A stretch of 64,000 bases of DNA, taken from the NCBI RefSeq assembly GCF_000392615.1, contig NZ_KB933398.1:3209705-3273704 (forward strand), read 5' to 3'. A model generated the notes under the pieces. It searched no databases, had not been told where the DNA came from, and was given only the letters and a program-made list of their open reading frames with translations. Shown here piece by piece: positions 27,027 through 36,306 of the stretch; position 1 is the stretch's first letter; every line of letters begins with the position of its first letter. Position numbers and translations under genes: made by a program. Source of the stretch: Lysinibacillus sphaericus OT4b.31. Lineage in GTDB: Bacteria; Bacillota; Bacilli; Bacillales_A; Planococcaceae.

Positions 27027-27746
27027 TCACTTGAAATTAATACGTTTTTGATAATTCGCAATCATGACTTCGTTATGATGCAGATTAGCTTCTACATTGT
27101 TACTTTCAAAAACAGGCAAGATGCCATGTTCATCTGCCATTTGCTCAATGACTTGACTAAAAATAGCATTCAGTATAGCCGAGCCAATAACCGTTGAAGC
27201 GGGAGCATACTGCATATTTTGGCGATGTAACAAACCATCACCAACCGGTATATGTGTATTTATGATGACATCGACCACATCTTCTAAACGCTTCCCACTA
27301 CTGTGGCGTGACTGCTGCTCTTGATAAGCAAGTGATTGTAGCGACATGACAAGTACATCTGCCTCCTTTGCTAGCAATGCAGCATCTATAGGTGCATAAT
27401 TTCGTCCCGAAGTCGAAATCACGATGAAAACATCATGTTCTTGAAAATCAAAATAATGTTTATGTCGTTCGATTATAGTAGGATCTTTTTCATTTTTTGA
27501 AGAAGTTAATGCCCCTGCATTTAATGTTAATGGCTCAATCGTAATTGGATGTACAGGTACAAGCCCACCTGCACGGTAAAATGCATCTTGTGCTAACAGG
27601 TGAGAATGGCCACAACCAAATAATTGAACAATTCCACCACGTTGAATTCGTTGAACGATCATTTGTGCAGCATCTGCTATATGCGCTTGCTCCTGCACAA
27701 TCACCTCTTGTAAAAGTCTCTGTATTTCCAGAAAATAATCATGCAT
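27027..27746 (-). CDS. SIS-domain sugar-phosphate isomerase-like protein
   Basis: This 239-aa protein has one SIS (sugar isomerase) fold of the UPF0309-like group. The phosphosugar-binding segments are VQLFGCGHSHLLAQDAFYRAGG and VFIVISTSGRNYAPIDAA. I chose ATG 27746, with AAAGGTGAT upstream; the frame stays open to 27827 inside the GntR gene. It occupies the slot where nagB (GlcN-6P deaminase) or murQ (MurNAc-6P etherase) is expected, and neither is present in the window. Its length and motifs differ from both, so its reaction is unresolved; an amino-sugar phosphate is the likely substrate. Confidence 0.75.
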   Translation of the reverse strand: MHDYFLEIQRLLQEVIVQEQAHIADAAQMIVQRIQRGGIVQLFGCGHSHLLAQDAFYRAGGLVPVHPITIEPLTLNAGALTSSKNEKDPTIIERHKHYFDFQEHDVFIVISTSGRNYAPIDAALLAKEADVLVMSLQSLAYQEQQSRHSSGKRLEDVVDVIINTHIPVGDGLLHRQNMQYAPASTVIGSAILNAIFSQVIEQMADEHGILPVFESNNVEANLHHNEVMIANYQKRINFK

Positions 27747-27750
27747 AGTA

Positions 27751-28482
27751 TCACCTTTTAATTTCACTAATGAATTTGTATCGATCTGCACGATAAGTAC
27801 TACGCACCAGCTCAAATGGAACACCATCTGCTAAGTAACTTATTCGTTTAATAATTAAAACTGGAGCTGTACCATTAATTTGTAAATACTTACTATCTTC
27901 CTTAGCGACAATGGCTGCCTCCATTTGTTGAATGGCATTGCCAATTTTTTGATGAAATTTAGCTTCAATCAACGCATATAGCGAGCCCATAATTTTCTTT
28001 TCATCTAATTCAGGATATACTTTTACAGGAATATACGTTCTTTCAATTGCCATAGGCTTTGAATCAGCGTTACGTATCCGCACAACAAAGAATACCTCTT
28101 CACCTGGTGCTATCAATAAATCTCCTGCTACATCTACGGGTGGAATAATTTTTTCAAAGCGTAAGACCTTACTACTTGGCTCCATTCCACGCGCACGCAT
28201 ATCCTCAGTAAAACTCGTTAATCCCATCAGTGGTTGCTCTAATTTTGGATTGGCTACATAAGTACCTCTCCCCTTTTCGCGGTACAAAAGCCCACTGTTC
28301 ACTAAATTTGTAATGGATTGACGTACTGTCATGCGACTAACATCAAACTGCACTGAAAGCTCCCGCTCAGAGGGAATATTTTCGTCGATTTTGTATTCCT
28401 CTAAATAAATGCGCTGCTTTAAAATTTCTTCTATTTGTATATAGATTGGTATATGAGAATTTTTATCTAACAAGCCTTGCAC
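27751..28482 (-). CDS. nagR: GntR/HutC-family regulator, NagR/DasR-like
   Basis: A 243-aa repressor with an N-terminal winged helix (ENIPSERELSVQFDVSRMTVRQSI) and a C-terminal UTRA effector domain from about residue 90 (MGLTSFTEDMRARGMEPSS), the NagR/DasR/YvoA arrangement. These proteins bind GlcN-6P or GlcNAc-6P. It sits directly after nagA and before the SIS and ptsHI genes. Three dre-like palindromes in the flanking regulatory regions (23665, 23770, 29730) make a local regulon very likely. Confidence 0.9.
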   Translation of the reverse strand: MQGLLDKNSHIPIYIQIEEILKQRIYLEEYKIDENIPSERELSVQFDVSRMTVRQSITNLVNSGLLYREKGRGTYVANPKLEQPLMGLTSFTEDMRARGMEPSSKVLRFEKIIPPVDVAGDLLIAPGEEVFFVVRIRNADSKPMAIERTYIPVKVYPELDEKKIMGSLYALIEAKFHQKIGNAIQQMEAAIVAKEDSKYLQINGTAPVLIIKRISYLADGVPFELVRSTYRADRYKFISEIKR

Positions 28483-28497
28483 CGTCCTTATCTACTC

Positions 28498-29661
28498 CTA
28501 CTTTGATTTCTCAAATACAACTTTACCTCGACAAATAGTTTTTTGTACATTTAATTTTCCATCCAGTAATACAAAATCTGCATCATAACCTTCTGCAATT
28601 CGCCCTGTTGTTTCTAGTTGTAATTGTTGAGCTGCATTTGCAGATGACATGGCGACAAGCTCCTGTAAAGAACAATTTGTTACCGCTTTCATATTTTTCA
28701 CGGCTTGTTCCATCGTCAAAACGCTACCGGCGAGGGCTCCATTCGATAAATGTGCGCCACTTTCTGACACATGAACCGTTTGACCACCTAAATCATAATC
28801 CCCATATTGAAGCCCCTTTGCACGCATTGCATCGGTAATTAATATAATCCCTGTCGCTCCTTTAATACGATAGGCTAGTCTCACAGACTGTGGATGACTA
28901 TGCACAAAATCTGCAATTAACTCAACCTTCACCCTATCTTCTAAGAAAACGCCCCCTACAACGCCTGGACTCCGATGATGGAAAGGACGCATTTGATTGT
29001 ATAAATGAGTCGCCTGTTTTACCCCCAATGTTATCGCCCTGTTGACCTCTTCTATTGTTGCATCAGAATGTCCAATCGAAACGAGCACCCCTTGTTTACT
29101 TAATTCTTCAATAAATGCAAATCCACCCTCTACCTCAGGAGCTACAGTCATTTGTTTAATGCGTTTTTTACTTAGTTGTTGCCAGTGAGTAAATTGCTCA
29201 ATAGAGGGTAAAATGATATGTTCTACTGGCTGTGCACCTGCACGTTGCTTTGACAAATATGGTCCTTCAACATGTATGCCTAACATTCTCGCTTCTTCAG
29301 CACCAGTTTCGAATTGAGCTAAATTAACGAATACATTTTCAATCGTTGGAATAGATTGTGTCATTGTCGTAGCAAGGAAACCTGTAACACCTTCTTTTAC
29401 TAATGAACGAGCCATTTGATGAAGCGATTTCTGAGTAGCATCCATCGTATCATGTCCTGCAGACCCATGAATATGCATATCAATATATCCAGGAAGTAGC
29501 AACCAGTTTTGATCCTTGCCATCAATATATTGCTCCGCCTTGTCGGTTAATTCATGACTTATTTTAATAATCTGACCATTCTCAATAAATAAATCACCCT
29601 TAAATGGCGTCTCATCATGATTAACAATTGTGACATTGGAAATTAACAACGTATTTCCCAA
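28498..29661 (-). CDS. nagA: N-acetylglucosamine-6-phosphate deacetylase
   Basis: An amidohydrolase-fold enzyme converting GlcNAc-6P to GlcN-6P plus acetate. Metal and substrate motifs are visible: YIDMHIHGSAGHD, GIHVEGPYLS, SIGHSDAT, ATHLYNQMRPFHHRSPG and LITDAM. The 387-aa length is normal. The start is TTG with GGGGGTG upstream, and GntR follows after 15 nt. It is the first gene of the nagA-gntR-SIS-ptsH-ptsI-GNAT transcript. Its leader carries a strong dre-like palindrome. Confidence 0.95.
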   Translation of the reverse strand: MGNTLLISNVTIVNHDETPFKGDLFIENGQIIKISHELTDKAEQYIDGKDQNWLLLPGYIDMHIHGSAGHDTMDATQKSLHQMARSLVKEGVTGFLATTMTQSIPTIENVFVNLAQFETGAEEARMLGIHVEGPYLSKQRAGAQPVEHIILPSIEQFTHWQQLSKKRIKQMTVAPEVEGGFAFIEELSKQGVLVSIGHSDATIEEVNRAITLGVKQATHLYNQMRPFHHRSPGVVGGVFLEDRVKVELIADFVHSHPQSVRLAYRIKGATGIILITDAMRAKGLQYGDYDLGGQTVHVSESGAHLSNGALAGSVLTMEQAVKNMKAVTNCSLQELVAMSSANAAQQLQLETTGRIAEGYDADFVLLDGKLNVQKTICRGKVVFEKSK

Positions 29662-29729
29662 CCGTACACCCCCTCAGCATTTATTTTTTAGAAGGCATTC
29701 TTTAAGGTAAAGACAAGCTATTTACTCAG

Positions 29730-29752
29730 TTGGTATAGTTGTCTATACCAAT
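29730..29752 (-). promoter_or_regulatory. NagR/DasR-type operator before nagA
   Basis: TTGGTATAG (29730-29738), a TTGT spacer, and CTATACCAA (29743-29751) form a perfect inverted repeat. One 16-bp reading, ATTGGTATAGACAACT on the minus strand, equals the form I recall for B. subtilis NagR sites. A TATAAT -10 box abuts it (29754-29759, minus strand), so binding would block transcription of nagA. Confidence 0.65.
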
Positions 29753-29880
29753 TATATAATGTTCATACAAAAATAAACAGATAATTTTTCTATTTTTCTA
29801 ATTTTTTATCTTAAGGTTACATTTCTATGTATCTTGAAAAGCTGCTTTTGTTCTAAAAAAAGAAGCATCTTTATGAGTCC

Positions 29881-29964
29881 GTTGATTTCCACTTCGGCGG
29901 ACGCTCTGCGGGGCCTTCAGCTCATGCTATTCCAGCAGAAGTCGCCGCCTGCGCTCCAATCAAC
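29881..29964. repeat. GC-rich dispersed repeat, copy R2
   Basis: This 84-bp block starts GTTGATTTCC and ends CCAATCAAC. It shares GGCGGACGCT, CTTCAGCTCATGC and GAAGTCGCCGCCTGCGCTCC with R1 in reverse orientation. It abuts the upstream side of IS1182-like remnant C. Confidence 0.75.
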
Positions 29965-30625
29965 TAGTGTACGTTTATAAATGATTGAGGTGATGGATAG
30001 GTTGACGATCAAAAGTAATAATGAACGACATCCATTAGACATGCTGACAATTGACCAAATGGTGCCTGAAGACCATTTAGTTCGCAAATTGGAATTTTCT
30101 TAAGTATTTATATGAACCCGTTGCTTTCTACTACGGCGGATGCTTTTCGCGGGCACGGCTTCAGTCAACTAGTGTATCCTATTCAACGACAACGAAAAAA
30201 GGCAGAAGACATTATAAATCCTGTCCATTTCAATGCGCAAGTTCTCCGTTATTGGCTCCATGTACGACGAATAATTCGGAAAATCATTGAACGTAATATT
30301 TGAACACATCATGTGGAAGAACCCGATCATTTATTTCAACAAAGTGACATGTAACAAATCTATGCACGACGTAAAGAGACGATTGAACGAGTAAGTGTGG
30401 ATGCTAAAGAACCTTACGAAGGATTAAAAAATTGTCCATCCAGACAATGCTTAATGCCATGAATTTGAAGAAGCTAACTAATTGGACGTGGCAAAGTCCA
30501 AAAATGGCAGAAAATAGTTGATTGTAGCGTACTACTATCGTTAAGAGGGGCTATTTGTTACGAATATTACTCCATAAAAATTTCAAAAGGTATTCGGCAT
30601 GTGATCATGCCGAATACCTCTTGTC
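29965..30625 (+). mobile_element. Decayed IS1182-like transposase (remnant C)
   Basis: An ATG at 29993 opens 36 codons reading MDRLTIKSNNERHPLDMLTI, then DQMVPEDHLVRKLEF, the classic IS1182 transposase start, before a stop at 30101. Repeat R3 interrupts it. The distal part carries frame-shifted C-terminal pieces (YARRKETIERVSVDAKE, then MNLKKLTNWTWQS and a stop near 30520). A hairpin (30584-30600 with 30607-30623) closes it. It is nonfunctional. With R2 and the 6S RNA it fills most of the 1.5-kb gap between nagA and aspS. Confidence 0.75.
30120..30169. repeat. GC-rich dispersed repeat, short copy R3 inside remnant C
   Basis: A 50-bp version with GTTGCTTTCTACTACGGCGG and CTTCAGTCAAC ends interrupts the transposase remnant. 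Like R2 it is followed by TAGTGTA, and it has the same orientation as R2. Confidence 0.65.
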
Positions 30626-30671
30626 GTAAATCTGAAGTAGCCATAACATTTAAAGGCTACTGATTTCTTAT

Positions 30672-30884
30672 GTATGGACGAATCCCGATAGTGCCGTAAT
30701 GCCGATGAAACATTCGTTTTGAACCCGCAATTTGCAGGTGGGTGCCCGCTTCATAGCGTTAAACTTCCCTCTCCGTATGGGGCATGTTTGCAACTACAAA
30801 ATGGAAGGCTCCCGACGATATAGTGTTGGTCAAAACTGTTTAATATAGTTAGCAGTTAGACAAACACATCAGGATTCGTGTTAC
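30672..30884 (-). ncRNA. ssrS: 6S RNA
   Basis: A roughly 200-nt RNA on the minus strand between aspS and the mobile remnants. Its closing stem pairs CGAATCCTGATGTG (30878-30865) with CACTATCGGGATTCG (30693-30679). The interior has a 3' half with GCGGGCACCCACCTGC and a GCAAATTGCGGGTTC hairpin side, as in Firmicute 6S RNAs. B. subtilis 6S-1 (bsrA) lies at the same place next to aspS. A consensus-like promoter precedes it. 6S RNA binds sigma-A RNA polymerase and adjusts transcription in stationary phase. Confidence 0.72.
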
Positions 30885-30888
30885 AGTT

Positions 30889-30917
30889 ATAATAACATCA
30901 TATTTCAGATAATTCAA
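30889..30917 (-). promoter_or_regulatory. Sigma-A promoter of 6S RNA
   Basis: On the minus strand TTGAAT (30917-30912) and TATTAT (30894-30889) are separated by exactly 17 bp. The predicted start falls 5-7 bp later, at the beginning of the 6S closing stem. Confidence 0.65.
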
Positions 30918-30954
30918 ACGATTTTCTATTAAAAATTTAAAATTCTTGCAAAAA

Positions 30955-31006
30955 CGCAAAAAATACCTAGATTTCCAACAACTTTTGCTAGAGAATCAAG
31001 GTATTT
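30955..31006 (-). terminator. Terminator of hisS-aspS
   Basis: AAATACCTAGATT (30961-30973) pairs with AATCAAGGTATTT (30994-31006) apart from one mismatch. A T-rich tail follows on the minus strand. It lies upstream of the separate 6S promoter. Confidence 0.75.
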
Positions 31007-31160
31007 AGCATTATATAACTCCGGTTTTGATATACTTCTGTAAACTTTATAGCTGGGTTAATTGGCGTGCCTACAACTCGACTCCAAGAGGCTTAGCTGC
31101 AGCCTCCAGGAAAGCGAGCGTATATAGACACGAAAATCCACAGTTGGAAGATACCTGAGC

Positions 31161-32930
31161 TTATTTTTTAAACGGTTTGATCGCTAAACTTAGCTCACTC
31201 AATTGGTCAGGAGATACTGTACTTGGTGCATTTGTCAGTAAGCAGCTTGCACTTGCTGTTTTCGGGAATGCAATTGTATCACGCAAGTTTGTACGACCCG
31301 CAAGTAGCATCACAAAGCGGTCAAGACCAAATGCAAGACCAGCATGTGGCGGCACACCGTATTCAAATGCTTCTAATAAGTAACCGAATTGTGCTTGTGC
31401 TTCCTCTACTGTGAAACCAAGTAATTCAAACATTTTTTCTTGTAGTTCACGCTCGTAAATACGTAACGAACCACCACCAAGCTCATAACCATTTAACACG
31501 ATATCATAAGCTTGTGCACGAACTGCTGCTGGATCTGTATCCATTAATGCAATATCTTCATCAAATGGACGTGTGAATGGGTGGTGCGCTGCTTTGTAGC
31601 GACCATCTTCTTCAGAGTACTCCAATAATGGCCAGTCTGTAATCCATAAGAATGCAAATTGTGATTCATCAATTAGTTCTAAATCTTGACCCAATTTTGT
31701 GCGAAGTGCACCAAGAGAAGCTGCAACAACAGAAGCTTTATCGGCAACAAATACTAAAATATCGCCAACTTCAGCACCCATACGTTCGACTAATGCTGCT
31801 GCTAATGCTTCATCAAAGAACTTTGCGATTGGACCATTTAAGCCTTCATCCGTTACTTTTAGCCATGCCAGACCTTTAGCACCATAAATACCAACGAATT
31901 TTGTTAACTCATCCATATCCTTACGTGAGTATTTGTCTGCTGCACCTTTTATGTTGATACTTTTTACTTGTTTGCCCTGCGCCACTGTATCAGCAAATAC
32001 TTTGAAATTACAGCCATCAAAAATATCGTTAAGCGCCACTAGCTCTAAACCAAAACGTACGTCAGGTTTATCTGAACCATAACGATCCATTGCTTCTTGA
32101 TATTTCATACGTTGGAATGGTGCAGGGATATCGATGCCTTTTACATTTTTCATAACGGCTTGGATAAGACGCTCGTTCATTTCTAAAATTTCTTCCTGTG
32201 TGAGGAAGCTTGTTTCGATGTCGACTTGTGTAAATTCAGGTTGACGGTCAGCGCGTAAGTCTTCATCACGGAAACAACGTGCAATCTGGAAGTATTTCTC
32301 AAACCCAGCAACCATTAATAATTGTTTAAATAATTGAGGTGATTGTGGTAATGCATAAAATTCACCTTCATGTACACGAGATGGCACTAAATAGTCACGT
32401 GCCCCTTCAGGAGATGATTTCGTTAAAATTGGTGTTTCGACTTCTAAGAAGCCTTCGTTTTGTAAAAAGTTACGAATGGTACGCGTTACGTCTGAGCGCA
32501 TTTTGAATGTATCAAACATTACAGGGCGACGTAGGTCAAGGTAACGGTATTTTAATCGTAAGTCCTCTGATACATCCGTACGGTCTTCAATTTGGAACGG
32601 TGTTGTTTTCGCTGTATTAATAACGACTAAACTTGTCGCTTCCACTTCAATTTTTCCGTTTGGCACATTTGGGTTAATTTGATCTTCTGAACGGAGAATT
32701 ACAGTCCCTTCAATTTCGATAACGTACTCACTACGTACTTTATCAGCTAAAGCATGCGCTTCTGCTACATCCGGGCTAAAGACAACTTGTGTAATACCTG
32801 TACGATCACGTAAATCAATGAAAATTAAACCGCCCAAGTCACGGCGACGTTGCACCCAACCTTTTAATACGACTTTTTCGCCTTGTAACGCTTCCGATAG
32901 CTCGTTACTAGCATGTGTTCTTGTTGCCAT
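31161..32930 (-). CDS. aspS: Aspartyl-tRNA synthetase
   Basis: A class IIb synthetase of the bacterial type: N-terminal OB anticodon-binding domain ([23 protein letters not shown]), catalytic core and the inserted GAD domain. Motif 2 is [16 protein letters not shown]; motif 3 is [16 protein letters not shown]. The protein is 589 aa from ATG 32930, chosen because GGAGG lies 8 nt upstream. It is cotranscribed with hisS under a T-box. Whether it also charges tRNA-Asn cannot be told from the sequence here. Confidence 0.96.
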   Translation of the reverse strand: MATRTHASNELSEALQGEKVVLKGWVQRRRDLGGLIFIDLRDRTGITQVVFSPDVAEAHALADKVRSEYVIEIEGTVILRSEDQINPNVPNGKIEVEATSLVVINTAKTTPFQIEDRTDVSEDLRLKYRYLDLRRPVMFDTFKMRSDVTRTIRNFLQNEGFLEVETPILTKSSPEGARDYLVPSRVHEGEFYALPQSPQLFKQLLMVAGFEKYFQIARCFRDEDLRADRQPEFTQVDIETSFLTQEEILEMNERLIQAVMKNVKGIDIPAPFQRMKYQEAMDRYGSDKPDVRFGLELVALNDIFDGCNFKVFADTVAQGKQVKSINIKGAADKYSRKDMDELTKFVGIYGAKGLAWLKVTDEGLNGPIAKFFDEALAAALVERMGAEVGDILVFVADKASVVAASLGALRTKLGQDLELIDESQFAFLWITDWPLLEYSEEDGRYKAAHHPFTRPFDEDIALMDTDPAAVRAQAYDIVLNGYELGGGSLRIYERELQEKMFELLGFTVEEAQAQFGYLLEAFEYGVPPHAGLAFGLDRFVMLLAGRTNLRDTIAFPKTASASCLLTNAPSTVSPDQLSELSLAIKPFKK

Positions 32931-32948
32931 TTGTAATTCCTCCAAAGA

Positions 32949-34214
32949 TTATTTATTTAATAGATAGTTAACTAATTCTGAGAAAGCAATCTTTTGTTGC
33001 TCCCCTGATTCCATGTGTTTTACAGCTGCTACTTGCTCTTCTAGCTCTGTTTCACCTAGGACAATTGTAAATTTAGCGCCTAAACGGTCAGCTGATTTCA
33101 TTTGAGCTTTCATTTTACGGTCTAAATAATCCATCTCCGTCGAAATACCTTTTGCACGAAATGAACTTGTTAACTCTACCGCTTTTCGTTTCGCTTCATC
33201 ACCCATAGCAATCATGTAGACGTCAAGTGCCGAGGCTGTTTCCAGTTCTACATTCTCTGCTTCAAGTGCTAACAATAAGCGTTCGATACTCAAGGCAAAA
33301 CCGATTCCTGGTACGTTTGGTCCACCGATTTCTTCTACTAAGCCATTATATCGACCACCACCACAAAGCGTTGTAATGGAACCGAAACCTGCAGCTGTTG
33401 ACATAATTTCAAATGTTGTGTGATTGTAGTAATCTAGACCACGTACTAGGTTTGGATCTACTTCATACGTAATACCAAGCGTATCTAAATACGTTTTCAC
33501 CTGTGCAAAATAGGACGCTGAATCCTCTGTTAAAAAGTCTGTTAAAGCAGGAGCAGTGAACATTAATGAATGCTCACGATCTACTTTGCAGTCTAAAATA
33601 CGCAGTGGATTTTTTTGTAGACGGTTTTGGCAGTCAGCGCAAAATTCCTCTATATGCGGCTCAAAGTGGTTGATCAATGCTGTACGATGTGCATCACGCG
33701 TTTCTTTATCTCCAAGTGAGTTAATCACTAATTTTAAGTCCTTTAAACCTGCTGATTCGTAAACATCCATCGCCAGTGCAATAACTTCCGCATCGATTGC
33801 TGGATCTGCTGACCCGATAGCCTCAACTCCAAATTGCACAAATTGACGATAACGTCCAGCTTGTTGACGCTCATAACGGAACATTGGTCCTAAATAGGAA
33901 AGCTTTACGGGTTGATCTGGCGCGCCAAACATCTTATGTTCCACATACGCACGAACAACACCCGCAGTATTTTCTGGTCGAAGCGTTAATGAACGACCGC
34001 CACGATCTTCAAATGTATACATTTCCTTTTGTACAACATCCGTTGTTTCACCGACACCACGAGCAAATAATTCTGTTTGCTCGAAAATAGGTGTACGAAT
34101 CTCGTTGTAACGATAAACCCTACATAAATCACGTATAATGGCTTCAACCTTTTGCCATTTTTCTGATTGGCCTGGCAGGATATCTTGGGTACCACGTGGC
34201 ACTTTAAAACTCAT
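32949..34214 (-). CDS. hisS: Histidyl-tRNA synthetase
   Basis: A class IIa synthetase, 421 aa. Visible are the N-terminal [10 protein letters not shown], motif 2 with [15 protein letters not shown], the histidine-specific [13 protein letters not shown] and motif 3 [15 protein letters not shown], then a C-terminal anticodon-binding domain. GGAGGT lies before the ATG. It is the first gene of the hisS-aspS operon and has a T-box leader. Confidence 0.97.
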   Translation of the reverse strand: MSFKVPRGTQDILPGQSEKWQKVEAIIRDLCRVYRYNEIRTPIFEQTELFARGVGETTDVVQKEMYTFEDRGGRSLTLRPENTAGVVRAYVEHKMFGAPDQPVKLSYLGPMFRYERQQAGRYRQFVQFGVEAIGSADPAIDAEVIALAMDVYESAGLKDLKLVINSLGDKETRDAHRTALINHFEPHIEEFCADCQNRLQKNPLRILDCKVDREHSLMFTAPALTDFLTEDSASYFAQVKTYLDTLGITYEVDPNLVRGLDYYNHTTFEIMSTAAGFGSITTLCGGGRYNGLVEEIGGPNVPGIGFALSIERLLLALEAENVELETASALDVYMIAMGDEAKRKAVELTSSFRAKGISTEMDYLDRKMKAQMKSADRLGAKFTIVLGETELEEQVAAVKHMESGEQQKIAFSELVNYLLNK

Positions 34215-34299
34215 GGAAATACCTCCTTTATTGATTGCTTATGAGCGAGTTTACCTTACTGGATTGAGGGGATCCTTCGCACGGATCTTTCCAAACCAA

Positions 34300-34560
34300 T
34301 AAAAAAAGCCCTCGCCTCCTTGCATAATTGCAAGGGACGAGAGCTATATAAGCTTCCGCGGTTCCACCCTAGTTGACGCATTAACTGCATGCGCCCTCCT
34401 CATAATCGGATAACGGCCGATTCCGTTTTTTCCTACTAAGCATCCCTTTTCAGAAAAAAGCCTCACAAGTGTTGTTCACGCTATACATTTTTGTAGGAAA
34501 GATTGCAGCCTAGGTCTTTCCCTCTCTTTTCCAATAGAGGTATACGCTACTCGCTTGGTC
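34300..34560 (-). promoter_or_regulatory. T-box leader of hisS-aspS
   Basis: The antiterminator T-box AGGGTGGAACCGCGG lies at 34370-34356 on the minus strand, followed by a terminator (CTCG-TCCCTTGCA arm and T run, about 34342-34301). In stem I the specifier region reads GAACAACACTTGTGAGG (34477-34461). By alignment with the trp T-box the specifier would be AAC (34473-34471, Asn); CAC (34471-34469, His) overlaps it. The 5' end is approximate. Confidence 0.85.
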
Positions 34561-34734
34561 ATAAGCGATTAATCATTTTTTGATTACCTTTTATGTTAGT
34601 CACAACAACAGGTAATGTCAACTATTTTCGTATTTTTCATGCAACTGTTGTCAAAATAACGAATTCCATTACCTTTTTCCCACGAACAAATTAATAAAAT
34701 CATGGTAAAATAGCTCAAGAATAGGAGGAATCTG

Positions 34735-36297
34735 ATGACGACGAAACTTTTACACTTAACCATCATCTTCGTACTATTGTTAACAATTACGATTCCAAGT
34801 ATACATGATGGTCAAAGAGCTCTTGCCGACACCAGTGATTTAAAAGTATCAGGGACCATTCTTCATCTGCGCGAGGGACCAGGACTTTCTTACCCGATTA
34901 TCACGACATTAGAAGAAGGTGACTCGCTAACCTCTATCGGTCGTGAGGGTGATTGGATTCAAGTAAAAACAGAGGATTATGAAGGCTGGGTAGCATCATG
35001 GCTGACAACTTCTACAAACGCTAAACAGACCATTGAAAAAACAGTCATCTCGCAGGTTGATCGTCTGAATATACGAACAGAACCAGATATTTCTTCAGCA
35101 GTTCTTGGCCAACTTTCAACTGGTAATCAAGCAATTCTAATAAAGGAAAGTGGCGAGTGGGCAAAAATCAATTGGAATGGACTAGTCGGTTGGGTATCCT
35201 CAAGCTATGTTACGATTAACGAAACAACAGAAAAAACAACTGCGAAACCAAAAGTTGAAGTATCTACTGCCAGTAAAGATAAAAGTACAACCTTTACCGT
35301 TTTAGTTGATTCGCTTAACATACGTAAAAAGCCGGATTTAACAGCTAAAAAAATAGCGACCGTTTCAAAAGGGCAAAACTTTAAAGTACTTGCTCAAGAA
35401 CATAACTGGGTACAGATTCAGTACAATGATAAAAAGTCAGGATGGGTATATAGTTTCTATGGTACGTTTTCAAACATAGTGAACACACCCTCTAAAACTT
35501 CATCTGCTAAGGAACTAGAATCTGTAACAATTATTTATAATGGGACAAACCTACGAACTGACGCTACAACAGCAGCAGAAGTGGTTGAACGTGTAGATGC
35601 TGGTGAATCTTTTCAAATTGTGGGCACTAAAGATGATTTTTATGAAATTCAATTAGATGACAAAACCGCCTTTGTGGCAAATTGGGTCGTTTCTACTTCC
35701 AAAAATAAATCGATAACAACAGTAGAAAAGACTGAAACACGTAAGAAAGGAACATTAAAAGGCATTACAATCGTCGTTGATGCTGGACATGGTGGTAATG
35801 ACCATGGTACGACAGGGCAACGCGGGACCGATGAAAAAAACATCACTTTAAAAACAGCATCGCTATTAGCCTCAAAATTAAGTGCCGCTGGAGCAAACGT
35901 CGTCATGACACGTGAATCAGACGAATATGTCGCGCTGCGCAAACGGGTTTCAGTTGCTCATCAGCATGAAGCCGATGCATTTATAAGTCTACACTATGAT
36001 GCAACTGATAATAGTTCCATTTCTGGCTTTACTACTTATTATTTGAACGGCAATCAGAAAGGACTTGCGGATTCTATACATAATGGACTTGCAAGTAAGA
36101 TTGATTTAAAAGATCGTGGTACACAGCAAGGGAATTACTTAGTACTACGAGAAAACCGTCAAAAAGCAGTATTAATTGAGCTTGGATTTTTAAGTAATGC
36201 GAATGAGGAACGTGTTATTACAACAGAAAAATTCCGAGAACAAGCAACACTTGGTATCTATCAAGGCATTCTTGATTATTTTGAGGTAAACGAATAA
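34735..36297 (+). CDS. SH3-domain N-acetylmuramoyl-L-alanine amidase
   Basis: A secreted peptidoglycan hydrolase cutting the MurNAc-L-Ala bond. The signal peptide ends near residue 30 (DGQRALA). Four bacterial SH3 domains follow (about 34-95, 103-163, 183-245, 262-322), each with an LNIR/LHLR start and a GWV end. The zinc-dependent Amidase_3 domain begins near 345: VDAGHGGNDHGTTG, TRESDEYVALRKR, ISLHYDA and the catalytic-type VLIELGFLSN. The 520-aa protein matches yrvJ of the B. subtilis locus. AGGAGGAA precedes the ATG. Confidence 0.93.
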   Translation: MTTKLLHLTIIFVLLLTITIPSIHDGQRALADTSDLKVSGTILHLREGPGLSYPIITTLEEGDSLTSIGREGDWIQVKTEDYEGWVASWLTTSTNAKQTIEKTVISQVDRLNIRTEPDISSAVLGQLSTGNQAILIKESGEWAKINWNGLVGWVSSSYVTINETTEKTTAKPKVEVSTASKDKSTTFTVLVDSLNIRKKPDLTAKKIATVSKGQNFKVLAQEHNWVQIQYNDKKSGWVYSFYGTFSNIVNTPSKTSSAKELESVTIIYNGTNLRTDATTAAEVVERVDAGESFQIVGTKDDFYEIQLDDKTAFVANWVVSTSKNKSITTVEKTETRKKGTLKGITIVVDAGHGGNDHGTTGQRGTDEKNITLKTASLLASKLSAAGANVVMTRESDEYVALRKRVSVAHQHEADAFISLHYDATDNSSISGFTTYYLNGNQKGLADSIHNGLASKIDLKDRGTQQGNYLVLRENRQKAVLIELGFLSNANEERVITTEKFREQATLGIYQGILDYFEVNE

Positions 36298-36306
36298 GGG
36301 GAAACA

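Noticed and set aside
30112-30303. A 63-codon + strand frame starting MNPLLSTTADAFRGHGF
   Set aside because: It starts in repeat R3 and continues into transposase debris.
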